Source: Sulfuricurvum sp. (lineage in GTDB: Bacteria; Campylobacterota; Campylobacteria; Campylobacterales; Sulfurimonadaceae). From it: a stretch of 64,000 nucleotides of DNA. The notes beneath the pieces were generated by a model that saw only the letters and a program-made list of their open reading frames with translations, had not been told where the DNA came from and ran no database searches. Location: positions 1-64,000 of the forward strand of contig JAUYAU010000018.1 of the NCBI GenBank assembly GCA_030693335.1. Direction: 5' to 3'. Shown here piece by piece: positions 7,388 to 15,946 of this stretch; position 1 is the first letter of the stretch, and each line of letters starts with the position of its first letter. Both the position numbers and the translations under genes were made by a program.

Positions 7388-9235
7388 ATGAGCACGCTTA
7401 CAGAAGTTGAAAGCGTTGTAGTCCGTTTTTCCGGTGACTCCGGAGATGGCATGCAACTGACCGGTAACCAGTTTTCAAATACTTCTGCCATGATGGGCAA
7501 TGACATTGCCACGTTTCCTGATTACCCAGCAGAAATCAGAGCACCGCAAGGAACCATTGCTGGGGTCTCCGGATTTCAAATACACTTTGGGTCTAGAGAA
7601 ATTTTCACTCCAGGCGATGCCACTGACATGCTCGTAGCTTTCAACCCTGCTGCACTCAAAGTTAACCTTAAGGATCTAAAAAAAGGGGGGACGCTGTTAG
7701 TCAACTCCGATGCCTTTACCGATAGCAAGATTGCCAAAGCAGGCTTTGAAGTCAACCCTCTGGAGAGCGGCGAACTCGAAGGATACCAAGTCATCAAAGT
7801 TCCCATGGATTCGCAAACCATCGAAGCCCTTAAAGAGATTGACCTCGACACAAAAAGCAAAAAGCGGTGTAAAAACTTTTATGCGTTAGGGATGACTTAC
7901 TTCTTATATCACCGCGATATGAAAACCACACTTCAGTGGATGGAGCACAAGTTCAGCGATCATCCCCAACTGCTTCTGGCTAATCAGAGCGCGATGAAAG
8001 CGGGAGCCCATTTTGCAGAGACTCTCGAAGAGGTTGTCTCAACGTACAAAGTGTCCAGCGCCAAAATCGATCCCGGAACCTACCGTCAAATAAACGGAAA
8101 TACCTCTACCGCATGGGGCTTTATTAGAGCAGCTCAAGCGGCTAAGTTGCCACTCTTTTTAGGTAGCTACCCCATTACGCCCGCTTCCGATATCCTCCAT
8201 GAACTCTCCAAATACAAAGAGTTTGACGTCAAGACTTTTCAAGCCGAAGATGAGATTGCAGGGATTTGCGCCGCTATGGGTGCCGGCCTTGCAGGTTCAC
8301 TGGCTATCACCACCTCTTCTGGTCCTGGAATTGGCCTCAAAGGAGAGGCCATTGGTCTGGCGATTAGCTATGAGATGCCCTTAGTCATTGTCAATGTCCA
8401 ACGCGGTGGCCCTTCGACAGGGCTTCCCACCAAAACAGAGCAATCCGATCTCTTTCAAGCATTTTATGGTAGGAATGGCGATGCTCCGCTTGTCATCGTT
8501 GCCGCATCACGTCCCAATGACTGTTTTCATATGGCCTATGAGGCGAGCCGTTTGGCGCTGGAACACATGACCCCCGTCATTATGCTCACCGATGGCTACA
8601 TTGCCAATGGGACAGAGCCATGGAAAATTCCCGATGTCGATGCACATTACGCAGACATAAAACATAAAATGCTCGATCCAACAACCGTTGATACGGAAAA
8701 TTGGAGCTGGATTTCTCGTGATCCGAAGACACACGTCAGAGATTGGGCCATTCCCGGAATGCCTGGTCTAGAACACCGAATCGGAGGGCTTGAGAAAGAT
8801 TTCACAACAGGAAACGTCTCCTATGACCCTGCCAACCATCAAAAAATGAGCAACATCCGCCAAGCTAAGATAGAAGCAGTCAGTGAGAACATCCCCCTGC
8901 AAGAACTCGAAGGTGAATCCAGTGGCGACCTTCTCATTATCTCTTGGGGCGGAACCTACGGTGCAGTTGAAATGGCGATGAGAGCATTGCAAAAAGAGGG
9001 GAAAAAAGTTTCATTGATCCACCTTCGCTACATCAATCCGATGCCAAAGAATGTAGGAGAAGTGATTAAAAACTTTAAAAAGGTAATTGTCCCTGAGCTG
9101 AATATGGGACAAATGGTCCATCTTATCAATGCCAAGTTTGGTTGTAATGCCATAGGCTTTAACAAGGTTGAGGGATTGCCTTTTAAAATCGCAGAACTCC
9201 ATGCTGCATTTACTCAAGCATTGAACGAGGTGTGA
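7388..9235 (+). CDS. korA: 2-oxoacid:acceptor oxidoreductase, fused gamma-alpha subunit (KorA type)
   Basis: A 615-residue subunit of a ferredoxin-type 2-oxoacid oxidoreductase, probably 2-oxoglutarate. The N-terminal ~190 residues are the gamma domain (RFSGDSGDGMQLTGNQFS; DYPAEIRAPQGT). The rest is the alpha domain with GSYPITPASDI, QAEDEIAG, TTSSGPGIGLKGEAIG and GGPSTGLPTKTEQSDL motifs. The enzyme makes or cleaves 2-oxoglutarate with CoA and reduced ferredoxin; in Campylobacterota the reaction serves the TCA or reductive TCA cycle. RBS GAGGTG at 7378-7383. It is followed one base later by the beta subunit. Substrate specificity (2-oxoglutarate rather than pyruvate) is by family similarity only. 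Confidence 0.82.
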   Translation: MSTLTEVESVVVRFSGDSGDGMQLTGNQFSNTSAMMGNDIATFPDYPAEIRAPQGTIAGVSGFQIHFGSREIFTPGDATDMLVAFNPAALKVNLKDLKKGGTLLVNSDAFTDSKIAKAGFEVNPLESGELEGYQVIKVPMDSQTIEALKEIDLDTKSKKRCKNFYALGMTYFLYHRDMKTTLQWMEHKFSDHPQLLLANQSAMKAGAHFAETLEEVVSTYKVSSAKIDPGTYRQINGNTSTAWGFIRAAQAAKLPLFLGSYPITPASDILHELSKYKEFDVKTFQAEDEIAGICAAMGAGLAGSLAITTSSGPGIGLKGEAIGLAISYEMPLVIVNVQRGGPSTGLPTKTEQSDLFQAFYGRNGDAPLVIVAASRPNDCFHMAYEASRLALEHMTPVIMLTDGYIANGTEPWKIPDVDAHYADIKHKMLDPTTVDTENWSWISRDPKTHVRDWAIPGMPGLEHRIGGLEKDFTTGNVSYDPANHQKMSNIRQAKIEAVSENIPLQELEGESSGDLLIISWGGTYGAVEMAMRALQKEGKKVSLIHLRYINPMPKNVGEVIKNFKKVIVPELNMGQMVHLINAKFGCNAIGFNKVEGLPFKIAELHAAFTQALNEV

Positions 9236-9236
9236 A

Positions 9237-10253
9237 ATGAGTAAAAATACAGAACTAACCTATACAAAAAAAGACTTCTCCAGCGACCAAGAGGTGAAAT
9301 GGTGTCCTGGATGCGGTGATTATGCCATTTTATCGGCTATCCAGACAGCGTTGACCCAAATAGGGAGAAAACGTGAAGAGATCGTTTTTGTCTCAGGTAT
9401 CGGATGTTCTTCCCGTTTTCCGTACTACATGAATACCTATGGCTATCATACCATTCACGGACGCGCTCCTGCCGTTGCTTCAGGGCTCAAAACTGCCAAT
9501 CCATCCTTGAGTGTTTGGGTCATTACAGGCGATGGGGACAGCCTTTCCATCGGAGGAAATCACCTTATTCATGCCATCAGACGCAACATTGACATGAATA
9601 TTGTGCTGTTTAACAACGAGATCTATGGGCTGACTAAAGGGCAGTATTCCCCAACAACACAACAAGGTCAAATCACCAAATCGACCCCTTATGGTTCTTT
9701 AGACCGACCCTTTAGCCCAGCCAAACTTGCTTTTGGTGCGAGTGCAACTTTTATTGCACGCACCTTGGATACTGATTCCAAACACATGCAAGAGGTAATG
9801 CTCGAAGCAGAATCCCACCGAGGTACTTCATTCATTGAAATCTACCAAAATTGTGTCATCTTTAATGACGGGTGTCACTCAAGCTACGTTGACAAACAAA
9901 GCCGAGAGGATCACTCGATCGTACTAACCCATGGCAAACCTATGATCTTTGGAAGCGAAATAAAAAAAGGGATTATCCTCGATCATCTCACTCCAAAAGT
10001 CGTCGAATTGGGCGAAACCTATACCGAGGGGGATTGTCTGATACATGACAAAACCAATGAGATGCTGGCTTCTTTACTCGTAGCCATGGATGCCAACAAA
10101 GCAATGCCAAAACTTTACGGAGTGTTGTATGCGGTGAATGACGTCATCTACAATGAGCAAGTAGCCGCTCAAGTAGCCGAAGTAAAAGCCAAAAAAGGTC
10201 CTGCAGACTTTCATAAACTTTTAAATTCCGGAGATACCTGGCATATTGAATAG
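9237..10253 (+). CDS. korB: 2-oxoacid:acceptor oxidoreductase, beta subunit (KorB type)
   Basis: A 338-residue thiamine-diphosphate subunit. WCPGCGDYAIL near residues 22-32 and GIGCSSRFPYY near 55-65 supply conserved cysteines for the Fe-S cluster. GDGDSLSIGGNHLIHA and LFNNEIYGLTKGQYSPT form the TPP/Mg binding motif. IYQNCVIFNDG supplies a further conserved cysteine. It forms the two-subunit holoenzyme with the gamma-alpha protein encoded immediately upstream. No separate delta ferredoxin subunit is present next to it, unlike the four-subunit OorDABC arrangement common in the class. Confidence 0.85.
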   Translation: MSKNTELTYTKKDFSSDQEVKWCPGCGDYAILSAIQTALTQIGRKREEIVFVSGIGCSSRFPYYMNTYGYHTIHGRAPAVASGLKTANPSLSVWVITGDGDSLSIGGNHLIHAIRRNIDMNIVLFNNEIYGLTKGQYSPTTQQGQITKSTPYGSLDRPFSPAKLAFGASATFIARTLDTDSKHMQEVMLEAESHRGTSFIEIYQNCVIFNDGCHSSYVDKQSREDHSIVLTHGKPMIFGSEIKKGIILDHLTPKVVELGETYTEGDCLIHDKTNEMLASLLVAMDANKAMPKLYGVLYAVNDVIYNEQVAAQVAEVKAKKGPADFHKLLNSGDTWHIE

Positions 10254-10334
10254 CCACTACAGTTTGCTTAATAAAAAAATATTTTTACGGGATAGGTGCT
10301 GAAATATAGGATTTTTGGAGGTTGTTAAAAAGGT

Positions 10335-10411
<77 letters not shown>

Positions 10412-10439
10412 GTATGAAGGTATTCGTTTGCTAAATGGG

Positions 10440-10445
10440 ATTATA
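10440..10445 (-). promoter_or_regulatory. -10 element of the initiator tRNA promoter
   Basis: On the minus strand TATAAT in the context GGGTATAATCCC lies 28 bases before the tRNA 5' end, implying a leader of about 20 nt. A -35 is not distinct, as usual in this class. Confidence 0.6.
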
Positions 10446-10515
10446 CCCGATGGTTACTTAAAACCTTCAGTAATAAATATTATCTTTTTTATAAGACATT
10501 TTGATACAATATTTC

Positions 10516-11466
10516 ATGCACAATAAAATTCATACTTCACTCCTGCAATGGTACAAAATCAACGGACGACACGCTTTACCGTGGCGCATTACAGATGATC
10601 CCTACAAAATTTACCTGAGTGAAATCATGCTCCAACAAACACAGGTCAAAACGGTATTAAAGCGATTTTATTTCCCTTTTTTAGAAAGATTCCCTACTCT
10701 TTTGGATGTTACCCAAAGCGATTTAGACGATGTACTCAAAATGTGGGAGGGACTTGGATACTACACGCGCGCTAAAAACTTACATGCAGCAGCACAACAA
10801 TGCCAAGGAGTTTTACCAAAAAACGCATCCGAGCTTTTGGAGCTACCGGGAATCGGACCTTCCACAGCTCATGCCATCAGTGCCTTTGCCTACAAAGAAT
10901 CCCTGCCGATTCTCGATGCCAACGTCAAACGTATCCTGCATCGCTATTTCGCCATTGAACAACGTGATGAAAAACAGCTGTGGAATGCGGCTTATGCACT
11001 TTTTGATGCAAAGCATCCGTTTGAGTACAATCAAGCGATGATGGATATCGGTTCCATGGTGTGTCTGGCAAAAAAACCGCTTTGTGATGTGTGCCCTTTT
11101 GAACAAGGTTGCCAGGGCAAGTCCGATCCCCTAAAGTACCCCAAAGCAAAAATCAAAAAAATTAAACCCGTCCGTAACCGTATCATCGTTGTTTATACAC
11201 GTAACGGTAAATTTGCCCTCTCCCAACGAAAAGAGCGTTTTTTGCATGGACTTTGGGGGTTTGTACAATACGAGGCAGTTGAAAAAAACGAAGCAGTTTT
11301 ATTAGGACACGTTACCCAGCATTACAGCCATTTTACCCTACAAGCGGATGTTTATCTCTGTGAGGACAACTGTGTCAATGAAGAGTGTGAATGGTTTGCT
11401 CCTAGCGAGATCATGAAGCTCTCTCTAAGCGGTGCCGATCATAAAGTGTTAAAGCTTATAGTTTAA
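10516..11466 (+). CDS. mutY: A/G-specific adenine glycosylase MutY
   Basis: A 316-residue base-excision repair enzyme that removes adenine opposite 8-oxoguanine. The catalytic glutamate lies in SEIMLQQTQV (about residues 36-45), and the helix-hairpin-helix with the catalytic aspartate in LPGIGPSTAHAISAF ... LDANVKR. The [4Fe-4S] cluster loop is CLAKKPLCDVCPFEQGC. A short NUDIX-like C-terminal domain (about 225-316) would read 8-oxoG. Start at ATG 10516; an in-frame TTG at 10501 adds five residues not typical of the family. No strong RBS is visible. The gene converges with and overlaps the ttcA-like gene by 11 bases. Confidence 0.92.
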   Translation: MHNKIHTSLLQWYKINGRHALPWRITDDPYKIYLSEIMLQQTQVKTVLKRFYFPFLERFPTLLDVTQSDLDDVLKMWEGLGYYTRAKNLHAAAQQCQGVLPKNASELLELPGIGPSTAHAISAFAYKESLPILDANVKRILHRYFAIEQRDEKQLWNAAYALFDAKHPFEYNQAMMDIGSMVCLAKKPLCDVCPFEQGCQGKSDPLKYPKAKIKKIKPVRNRIIVVYTRNGKFALSQRKERFLHGLWGFVQYEAVEKNEAVLLGHVTQHYSHFTLQADVYLCEDNCVNEECEWFAPSEIMKLSLSGADHKVLKLIV

Positions 11467-12247
11467 ATCGGCTTGGATCAAAAAAAGTATCATCGCTGAT
11501 ATGCCCGAAGGCGGAGTTAATCGAGACGAAGATATCGGGATATTTCTCCTCCATCTCTGCTAGCATTACTTTCATGCTGGCTCTTGCATGAGGCATTTTA
11601 ACATCAAATCGCATTGAGGGACATGCTTCATCACCGATGGTCGGCATTTCATTTTCCAATGCACAAGCATAGAGCTGACGTTCACGCATCTGTATCAAAG
11701 GACGGATAATAATAAGTCCATTCTCAGCTTTGTATTTCGGCGCAAGAGCACGCATGTGCCCATTGTAAATCATGTTCATAAAAAAGCTCTCTGCCGCATC
11801 ATCGAGATGATGACCCAATGCTACTTTATTACATCCATGCTCTAATGCCACACTGTAAAGCGAGCCTCTGCGCATGCGGGAAAAGAAACTGCAAAAAGAG
11901 GAGTTTTTTCGGATTTTATCACCGGCAATTTCGTAGGTATTAGTATCATGAATTACATGAGGAATGTTGTATTGGGCACAATGAGCGACCAATACGCTCA
12001 AATCTTCTCCCATCCCATACGTAACCGTTACGGCGAGAAGTTCAAAATTAAAAGGAGCGCGGCGCTGTTGTTCCATCAGCGCATGGATCATCGTGAGAGA
12101 ATCTTTACCGCCGCTGAGACCCACGAGGATTTTATCCCCCTCTTCGATCAGATTAAACGCCGCGTTGGTTTGACCCATACGGCGCATGATCTTTTTGCTG
12201 AGTTTAATAGCCAAGGCGCTTAACCATTTCCAAAATAAACTTCGCAC
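11456..12247 (-). CDS. TtcA-family PP-loop tRNA thiolase-like protein
   Basis: A PP-loop ATPase of about 250-263 residues related to tRNA 2-thiocytidine(32) synthetase TtcA. The ATP loop is LSGGKDS (about residues 44-50), and LGHHLDDAAESFFMNM matches the second conserved TtcA segment. In E. coli TtcA a CxxC plus one later Cys hold the Fe-S cluster. Here the first motif reads FCSFFSRMRRG, so the second Cys is Phe, while a later Cys (DEACPSM) is present. The start is uncertain: GTG at 12247 overlaps the nucleosidase gene by 44 bases, and TTG at 12214 overlaps by 11. The family is clear, but canonical s2C32 activity is uncertain. Confidence 0.75.
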   Translation of the reverse strand: MRSLFWKWLSALAIKLSKKIMRRMGQTNAAFNLIEEGDKILVGLSGGKDSLTMIHALMEQQRRAPFNFELLAVTVTYGMGEDLSVLVAHCAQYNIPHVIHDTNTYEIAGDKIRKNSSFCSFFSRMRRGSLYSVALEHGCNKVALGHHLDDAAESFFMNMIYNGHMRALAPKYKAENGLIIIRPLIQMRERQLYACALENEMPTIGDEACPSMRFDVKMPHARASMKVMLAEMEEKYPDIFVSINSAFGHISDDTFFDPSRFKL

Positions 12248-12896
12248 TCACTTGCGCCGATGTTTTCAAAAAGGCATCAAAGTCGTCACTCGCCCCGCCA
12301 TCGGCTGTATCACTGATCGCACGCAGGACAAAAAACGGAACCCCAAAATTTTGACAGACACACGCGACACTTGCCCCTTCCATCTCCAGTGCATCGGCAT
12401 TAAATGTTGACTCAATCCATGCCTTGCGCTCACTGCTGGCAACAAACTGGTCACCCGTGGCAATGATACCTTCATATAATTCCATCCCAAGATCAACTGC
12501 CACTTCAGATGCCAAAGAACGAAGCTGTTCATCCGCTTCAATCATCAATGTCCCCTCAGGGATAAAACCGGCAGGATGACCAAATGCGGTAATATCAACA
12601 TCATGCTGACACAATGCACTGGCCATAACCAAATCACCAATTTTCAACTCTTTGCTGATCCCGCCTGCAACACCGCTGAACAATAAAGTTTGCGCTTTAA
12701 AACGCTCCAACATAACCGATGCCGTAATGGCTGAAAAGACTTTACCAATTTTTGAATAGGCGATGACCAACTCATGACCACCATAGATACACTCATAAAA
12801 GACATTCCCCGCATATTCGGTACTCGTATATTTTTCAACCGTACTTAAAATCGGATCGATCTCTTCACGCATTGCGCCCATGATGGCTATTTTCAT
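12204..12896 (-). CDS. mtnN: 5'-methylthioadenosine/S-adenosylhomocysteine nucleosidase
   Basis: A 230-residue purine nucleosidase of the PNP/UDP phosphorylase fold. The N-terminus MKIAIMGAMREEIDPIL contains the conserved catalytic Glu region. GVAGGISKELKIGDLVMA, VASSERKAWIE, DALEMEGASVACVCQ (substrate-binding Met-Glu) and RAISDTAD (catalytic Asp) are all present. In Campylobacterota this enzyme also cleaves 6-amino-6-deoxyfutalosine in menaquinone synthesis (the MqnB role), so both activities are possible. It lies downstream of the amidohydrolase and fabD on the same strand. Confidence 0.9.
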   Translation of the reverse strand: MKIAIMGAMREEIDPILSTVEKYTSTEYAGNVFYECIYGGHELVIAYSKIGKVFSAITASVMLERFKAQTLLFSGVAGGISKELKIGDLVMASALCQHDVDITAFGHPAGFIPEGTLMIEADEQLRSLASEVAVDLGMELYEGIIATGDQFVASSERKAWIESTFNADALEMEGASVACVCQNFGVPFFVLRAISDTADGGASDDFDAFLKTSAQVSAKFILEMVKRLGY

Positions 12897-12910
12897 TTTC
12901 TGTCCTTTAA

Positions 12911-13669
12911 TTATGAATGTTTTACGATGTAGCGCTGTAGTTTTTGCAATTTATGATTGAGTGAAACCATTTTCTCTTCTCTATCCAAAAGGCTAAGAGT
13001 ATATTCACTCTCCCCCAAAGGAGTAATCACACGACTCCCGCCCCAAAATCCAAGTCCGTCTTCAAATCCGACACGATTGACAAAAACCACATACGAATGG
13101 GTTAAAAGAGCACACGATTTGAGCAACGCATCCCACTGACGCTCAATGAGTAACCCATCATCGTTAAAATCACGGGCAGGAGAGGCTGCCAAAACATAGA
13201 TAACATCCGCGTCACAAGCAGCTAAATCGGCCAATGTCTGTCCACGCCAAAGATCTTCACACACGACCATAGCCGCTTTACCATAGCGTGTATCAAAACC
13301 TTTAATTTCATTGCCTGAAGCAAAATAACGTCCTTCTTCAAACATACCATAAGTCGGAAGATGATTTTTATGATGAATATGAAGAAGTTCGCCCTCACTA
13401 AAATACAATCCGCTATTGTAAACTTTTCCATTGTCCCAAATAGCCGCACCTATAACAATATCGCATTGTAAACTTACGATACAAAGCTCCTGCAATTCAT
13501 CCACATTCCACGCATCTTCAAACAGCTTATCTTGCAGCATATATCCGCTAAGAGCCAACTCCGGGAATATAACCACATCCGCAGCTTCATGACGTTTTAC
13601 AATCGCTAACACTTCCTGCAAATTGGAACGATTTAGCTTGGGTGCGAATTGGATTAAAGCAATATTCAT
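12911..13669 (-). CDS. Nitrilase-superfamily carbon-nitrogen hydrolase
   Basis: A 252-residue C-N hydrolase with the Glu-Lys-Cys triad: Glu in FPELALSGYMLQD (about residue 37), Lys in HHKNHLPTYG and Cys in VVCEDLWRG. ASPARDF further on is typical of the branch related to the glutaminase domain of NAD synthetase. Substrate cannot be deduced. The start at 13669 overlaps the stop of fabD (ATGA), so it is translationally coupled to it. Confidence 0.8.
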   Translation of the reverse strand: MNIALIQFAPKLNRSNLQEVLAIVKRHEAADVVIFPELALSGYMLQDKLFEDAWNVDELQELCIVSLQCDIVIGAAIWDNGKVYNSGLYFSEGELLHIHHKNHLPTYGMFEEGRYFASGNEIKGFDTRYGKAAMVVCEDLWRGQTLADLAACDADVIYVLAASPARDFNDDGLLIERQWDALLKSCALLTHSYVVFVNRVGFEDGLGFWGGSRVITPLGESEYTLSLLDREEKMVSLNHKLQKLQRYIVKHS

Positions 13670-14604
13670 TTGAGTACTTCGCATACCTTTGCCAATGTTT
13701 CCATATCCGATATTCCAAATGTTTCATTATTAGGAGCATTACGCTTATTCAAGCCTTTAAGTACAGCTCCATTACCAAATTCGATCATTATATCGATCTC
13801 ATCCGTAATCGCTTCGATGGATTGTTTATACTTGACAGGCTTGATCAATTGCTCTTTTAACAAAGTCACTGCTTCAGCTTTGGTAGCATATTTTTGTGTC
13901 GATACATTAGATACAACCGGAGCAATAAACGTGTCACTCACCATTGTTTCCATGACTTGCGCTAAAGGCTCTTGTGCACTTGAGAGAAGTGGACAGTGAC
14001 TTGCAATAGACATGTTCAACAACAAGGCACGCTTTGCACCCGCTTCTTTGAACGTTGCTTCCATAGCCTGTAGATCCGCTTTTAACCCTGCTACGACCAG
14101 CTGACCGTTTTGATTAAAGTTAGCAGGCCATACTTGTTTACCTTCTGCATTAGCCGTTGCACAAAGCTGTTCAACAACATCATCTTCTAACCCTAAAATT
14201 GCCATCATCCCTGCATCTATTGCATCACACGCACTTTGCATTAAAGCTCCGCGTTTATGGACCAATTCAACTGCATCCACATAATCAATCGCACCGGCAG
14301 CACTCAAAGCACTAAACTCACCCAGTGAGTGTCCCAAGAGCATTACAGGTTTTGTTGGCATTGCATCTTGAAATAATCGATACGCAATCAAAGAGATCAA
14401 TAAAATGGCAGGCTGAGTATATTGCGTTTTATCGAGCTGATCGTTTTCTTCAAACAATAATTTTGTAAAATCAACTCCGATACGTTCTCCTGCTTTTTCA
14501 AACATTTCGCGTGCAACATCGCTATTCTCATAAAATGATTTTCCCATACCGATACTTTGGCTTCCCTGCCCTGGGAAAATCATCGCTATTCTTTTGTGAT
14601 TCAC
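13666..14604 (-). CDS. fabD: Malonyl-CoA:ACP transacylase FabD
   Basis: A 312-residue acyltransferase for fatty acid synthesis. FPGQGSQSIGMG is at the N-terminus, the nucleophile serine is in GHSLGEFSAL (about residue 93), and the catalytic histidine is in ASHCPLLSSA (about 203). NGAVLKGL is at the C-terminal end. It moves malonyl from CoA to ACP in the cytosol. It is flanked by the AAA/Fis regulator upstream (one-base contact) and the amidohydrolase downstream. Confidence 0.95.
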   Translation of the reverse strand: MNHKRIAMIFPGQGSQSIGMGKSFYENSDVAREMFEKAGERIGVDFTKLLFEENDQLDKTQYTQPAILLISLIAYRLFQDAMPTKPVMLLGHSLGEFSALSAAGAIDYVDAVELVHKRGALMQSACDAIDAGMMAILGLEDDVVEQLCATANAEGKQVWPANFNQNGQLVVAGLKADLQAMEATFKEAGAKRALLLNMSIASHCPLLSSAQEPLAQVMETMVSDTFIAPVVSNVSTQKYATKAEAVTLLKEQLIKPVKYKQSIEAITDEIDIMIEFGNGAVLKGLNKRNAPNNETFGISDMETLAKVCEVLK

Positions 14605-15374
14605 TAAATATCCTTTAAATCAAATTGATAGTCGCTGTTATCAGCGATTTTTTTACGTAACGTATTGCGATTAAGTCCCAATTTGTCCGCTAATTGTAAC
14701 TGCGATTTAAATCGCTTGATACCTGCACGAATAAGGGGTACTTCATATAAATGCAAGAATTTTCGGTAATCGTTGTTACTGCCTAACTTACCTACTAAAA
14801 AACGTTCAACAATTTCCATTAAATCATTTTCTTGTACATTGTTCAACAAATAATGTAAATAAACCTGTCGTCGCAACGAAACTGCATTTTCAGTGACATC
14901 CGGAATAAACTCTTGGGTATTTAGTCCATCACTTCTGCCAAATGTATTTTTGGCTTCTTCTACAAACAAATTTACTAAAAGCGCAATATCTTCATGCCGT
15001 TGGTTCAAAGGCGGTAACACCAAACGAATGGAAAAAATCTCTTCCAGCTGCTCTTGTGTATAACGATAGCCGCCAGTTGCGACGACCCTCGTTTTAGTCC
15101 TTTGCAGCGTATCAATTAAACGTTTAAGATTCGCCACATCATCAAGCCTGTGAATAATAATCTCTCCATTTCGTTCAATAGCTTCTAGAAGCTCTTCAAA
15201 ATGGCTTGCATCAATAATAGGAGCATTAGGGAGAATATAACGCGCTAGTGTAAGCTTTCCAGTTCCGCGCTCACCAATAATCATGGCATTGACGGATAGC
15301 GCTTTTAATAAATTCGCAGTTTTAAACGCCTCCAATGAGGCGCTTGAGGCAGTTAAAAAATTAGTGACATCCAC
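14604..15374 (-). CDS. Small AAA-type regulator with a Fis-like HTH, lacking GAFTGA
   Basis: About 256 residues when started at GTG 15374, which overlaps the 3' end of the slyD-like gene. Walker A is GERGTGK (about residues 34-40). A degenerate Walker B-like IIIHRLDD follows, then a sensor-like LPPLNQRHEDIALLVNLF typical of sigma-54 activators. The C-terminus has a Fis-type helix-turn-helix (LADKLGLNRNTLRKKI). The GAFTGA loop that contacts sigma-54 is absent and the AAA domain is compressed, so it is probably a non-sigma-54 regulator or a degenerate relative. There is no receiver domain. The start codon is not certain because no strong RBS is seen. Confidence 0.65.
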   Translation of the reverse strand: MDVTNFLTASSASLEAFKTANLLKALSVNAMIIGERGTGKLTLARYILPNAPIIDASHFEELLEAIERNGEIIIHRLDDVANLKRLIDTLQRTKTRVVATGGYRYTQEQLEEIFSIRLVLPPLNQRHEDIALLVNLFVEEAKNTFGRSDGLNTQEFIPDVTENAVSLRRQVYLHYLLNNVQENDLMEIVERFLVGKLGSNNDYRKFLHLYEVPLIRAGIKRFKSQLQLADKLGLNRNTLRKKIADNSDYQFDLKDI

Positions 15375-15870
15375 AACCAGTGCCACAACTTCCACTAGAT
15401 TCCACAGCATTTTCAGCAGGGATTCCACTTGCAGCTTCTGCGGCAGACGCATCACGGATATTACTGATCGTTACAGTAAACATTAAATCTTTACCTGCCA
15501 ATGGATGATTGAAATCAATAACAACATTATCGTCTTTCACTTCTTTAACGATTACTTGAACCGTACCGCCATCTTCACCCTGACCGTAAAGTGTCATACC
15601 TGGATTCAAATCAATACCTGCGAACTGCTCACGAGGAAGTTCTTGTTGTGCATCATTGTTGTAATCGCCGTATGCATCAGCAGCCTTAACCAAAACATCT
15701 GATTTCTCACCAATGCTCATGTGCGCAATTCCGGCTTCAAGACCTGGAATAACTTGACTTTTACCAAACATAAATACGAGTGGTGCACCACCCACATTAC
15801 TGTCTACAACATTTTGTCCGTCACGTACTTCATATTCGATCGAAACGATCTGATTTGCTTCAATTGCCAT
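15361..15870 (-). CDS. slyD: FKBP-type peptidyl-prolyl isomerase, SlyD-like
   Basis: A 169-residue SlyD-type FKBP. VSIEYEVRDGQ starts the FKBP core, an insert-in-flap domain occupies about residues 70-120, and FNHPLAGKDLMFTV is the conserved return to FKBP. The C-terminal tail CGTGCGCH is a metal-binding cluster, as in SlyD proteins that deliver nickel to hydrogenase or urease. It acts in the cytosol as chaperone and prolyl isomerase. The end overlaps the AAA/Fis regulator. Confidence 0.9.
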   Translation of the reverse strand: MAIEANQIVSIEYEVRDGQNVVDSNVGGAPLVFMFGKSQVIPGLEAGIAHMSIGEKSDVLVKAADAYGDYNNDAQQELPREQFAGIDLNPGMTLYGQGEDGGTVQVIVKEVKDDNVVIDFNHPLAGKDLMFTVTISNIRDASAAEAASGIPAENAVESSGSCGTGCGCH

Positions 15871-15946
15871 TGATTTGCCTTACAAATTTTAAGATAATGC
15901 GATTTTAGCACAATTAGCTATACCTAGGCTGAAAAGGGGCATATAG

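Noticed and set aside
10275-10286. AAAAA-TA-TTTTT palindrome after korB as terminator
   Set aside because: A pure A:T stem of five pairs is too weak to call a terminator.
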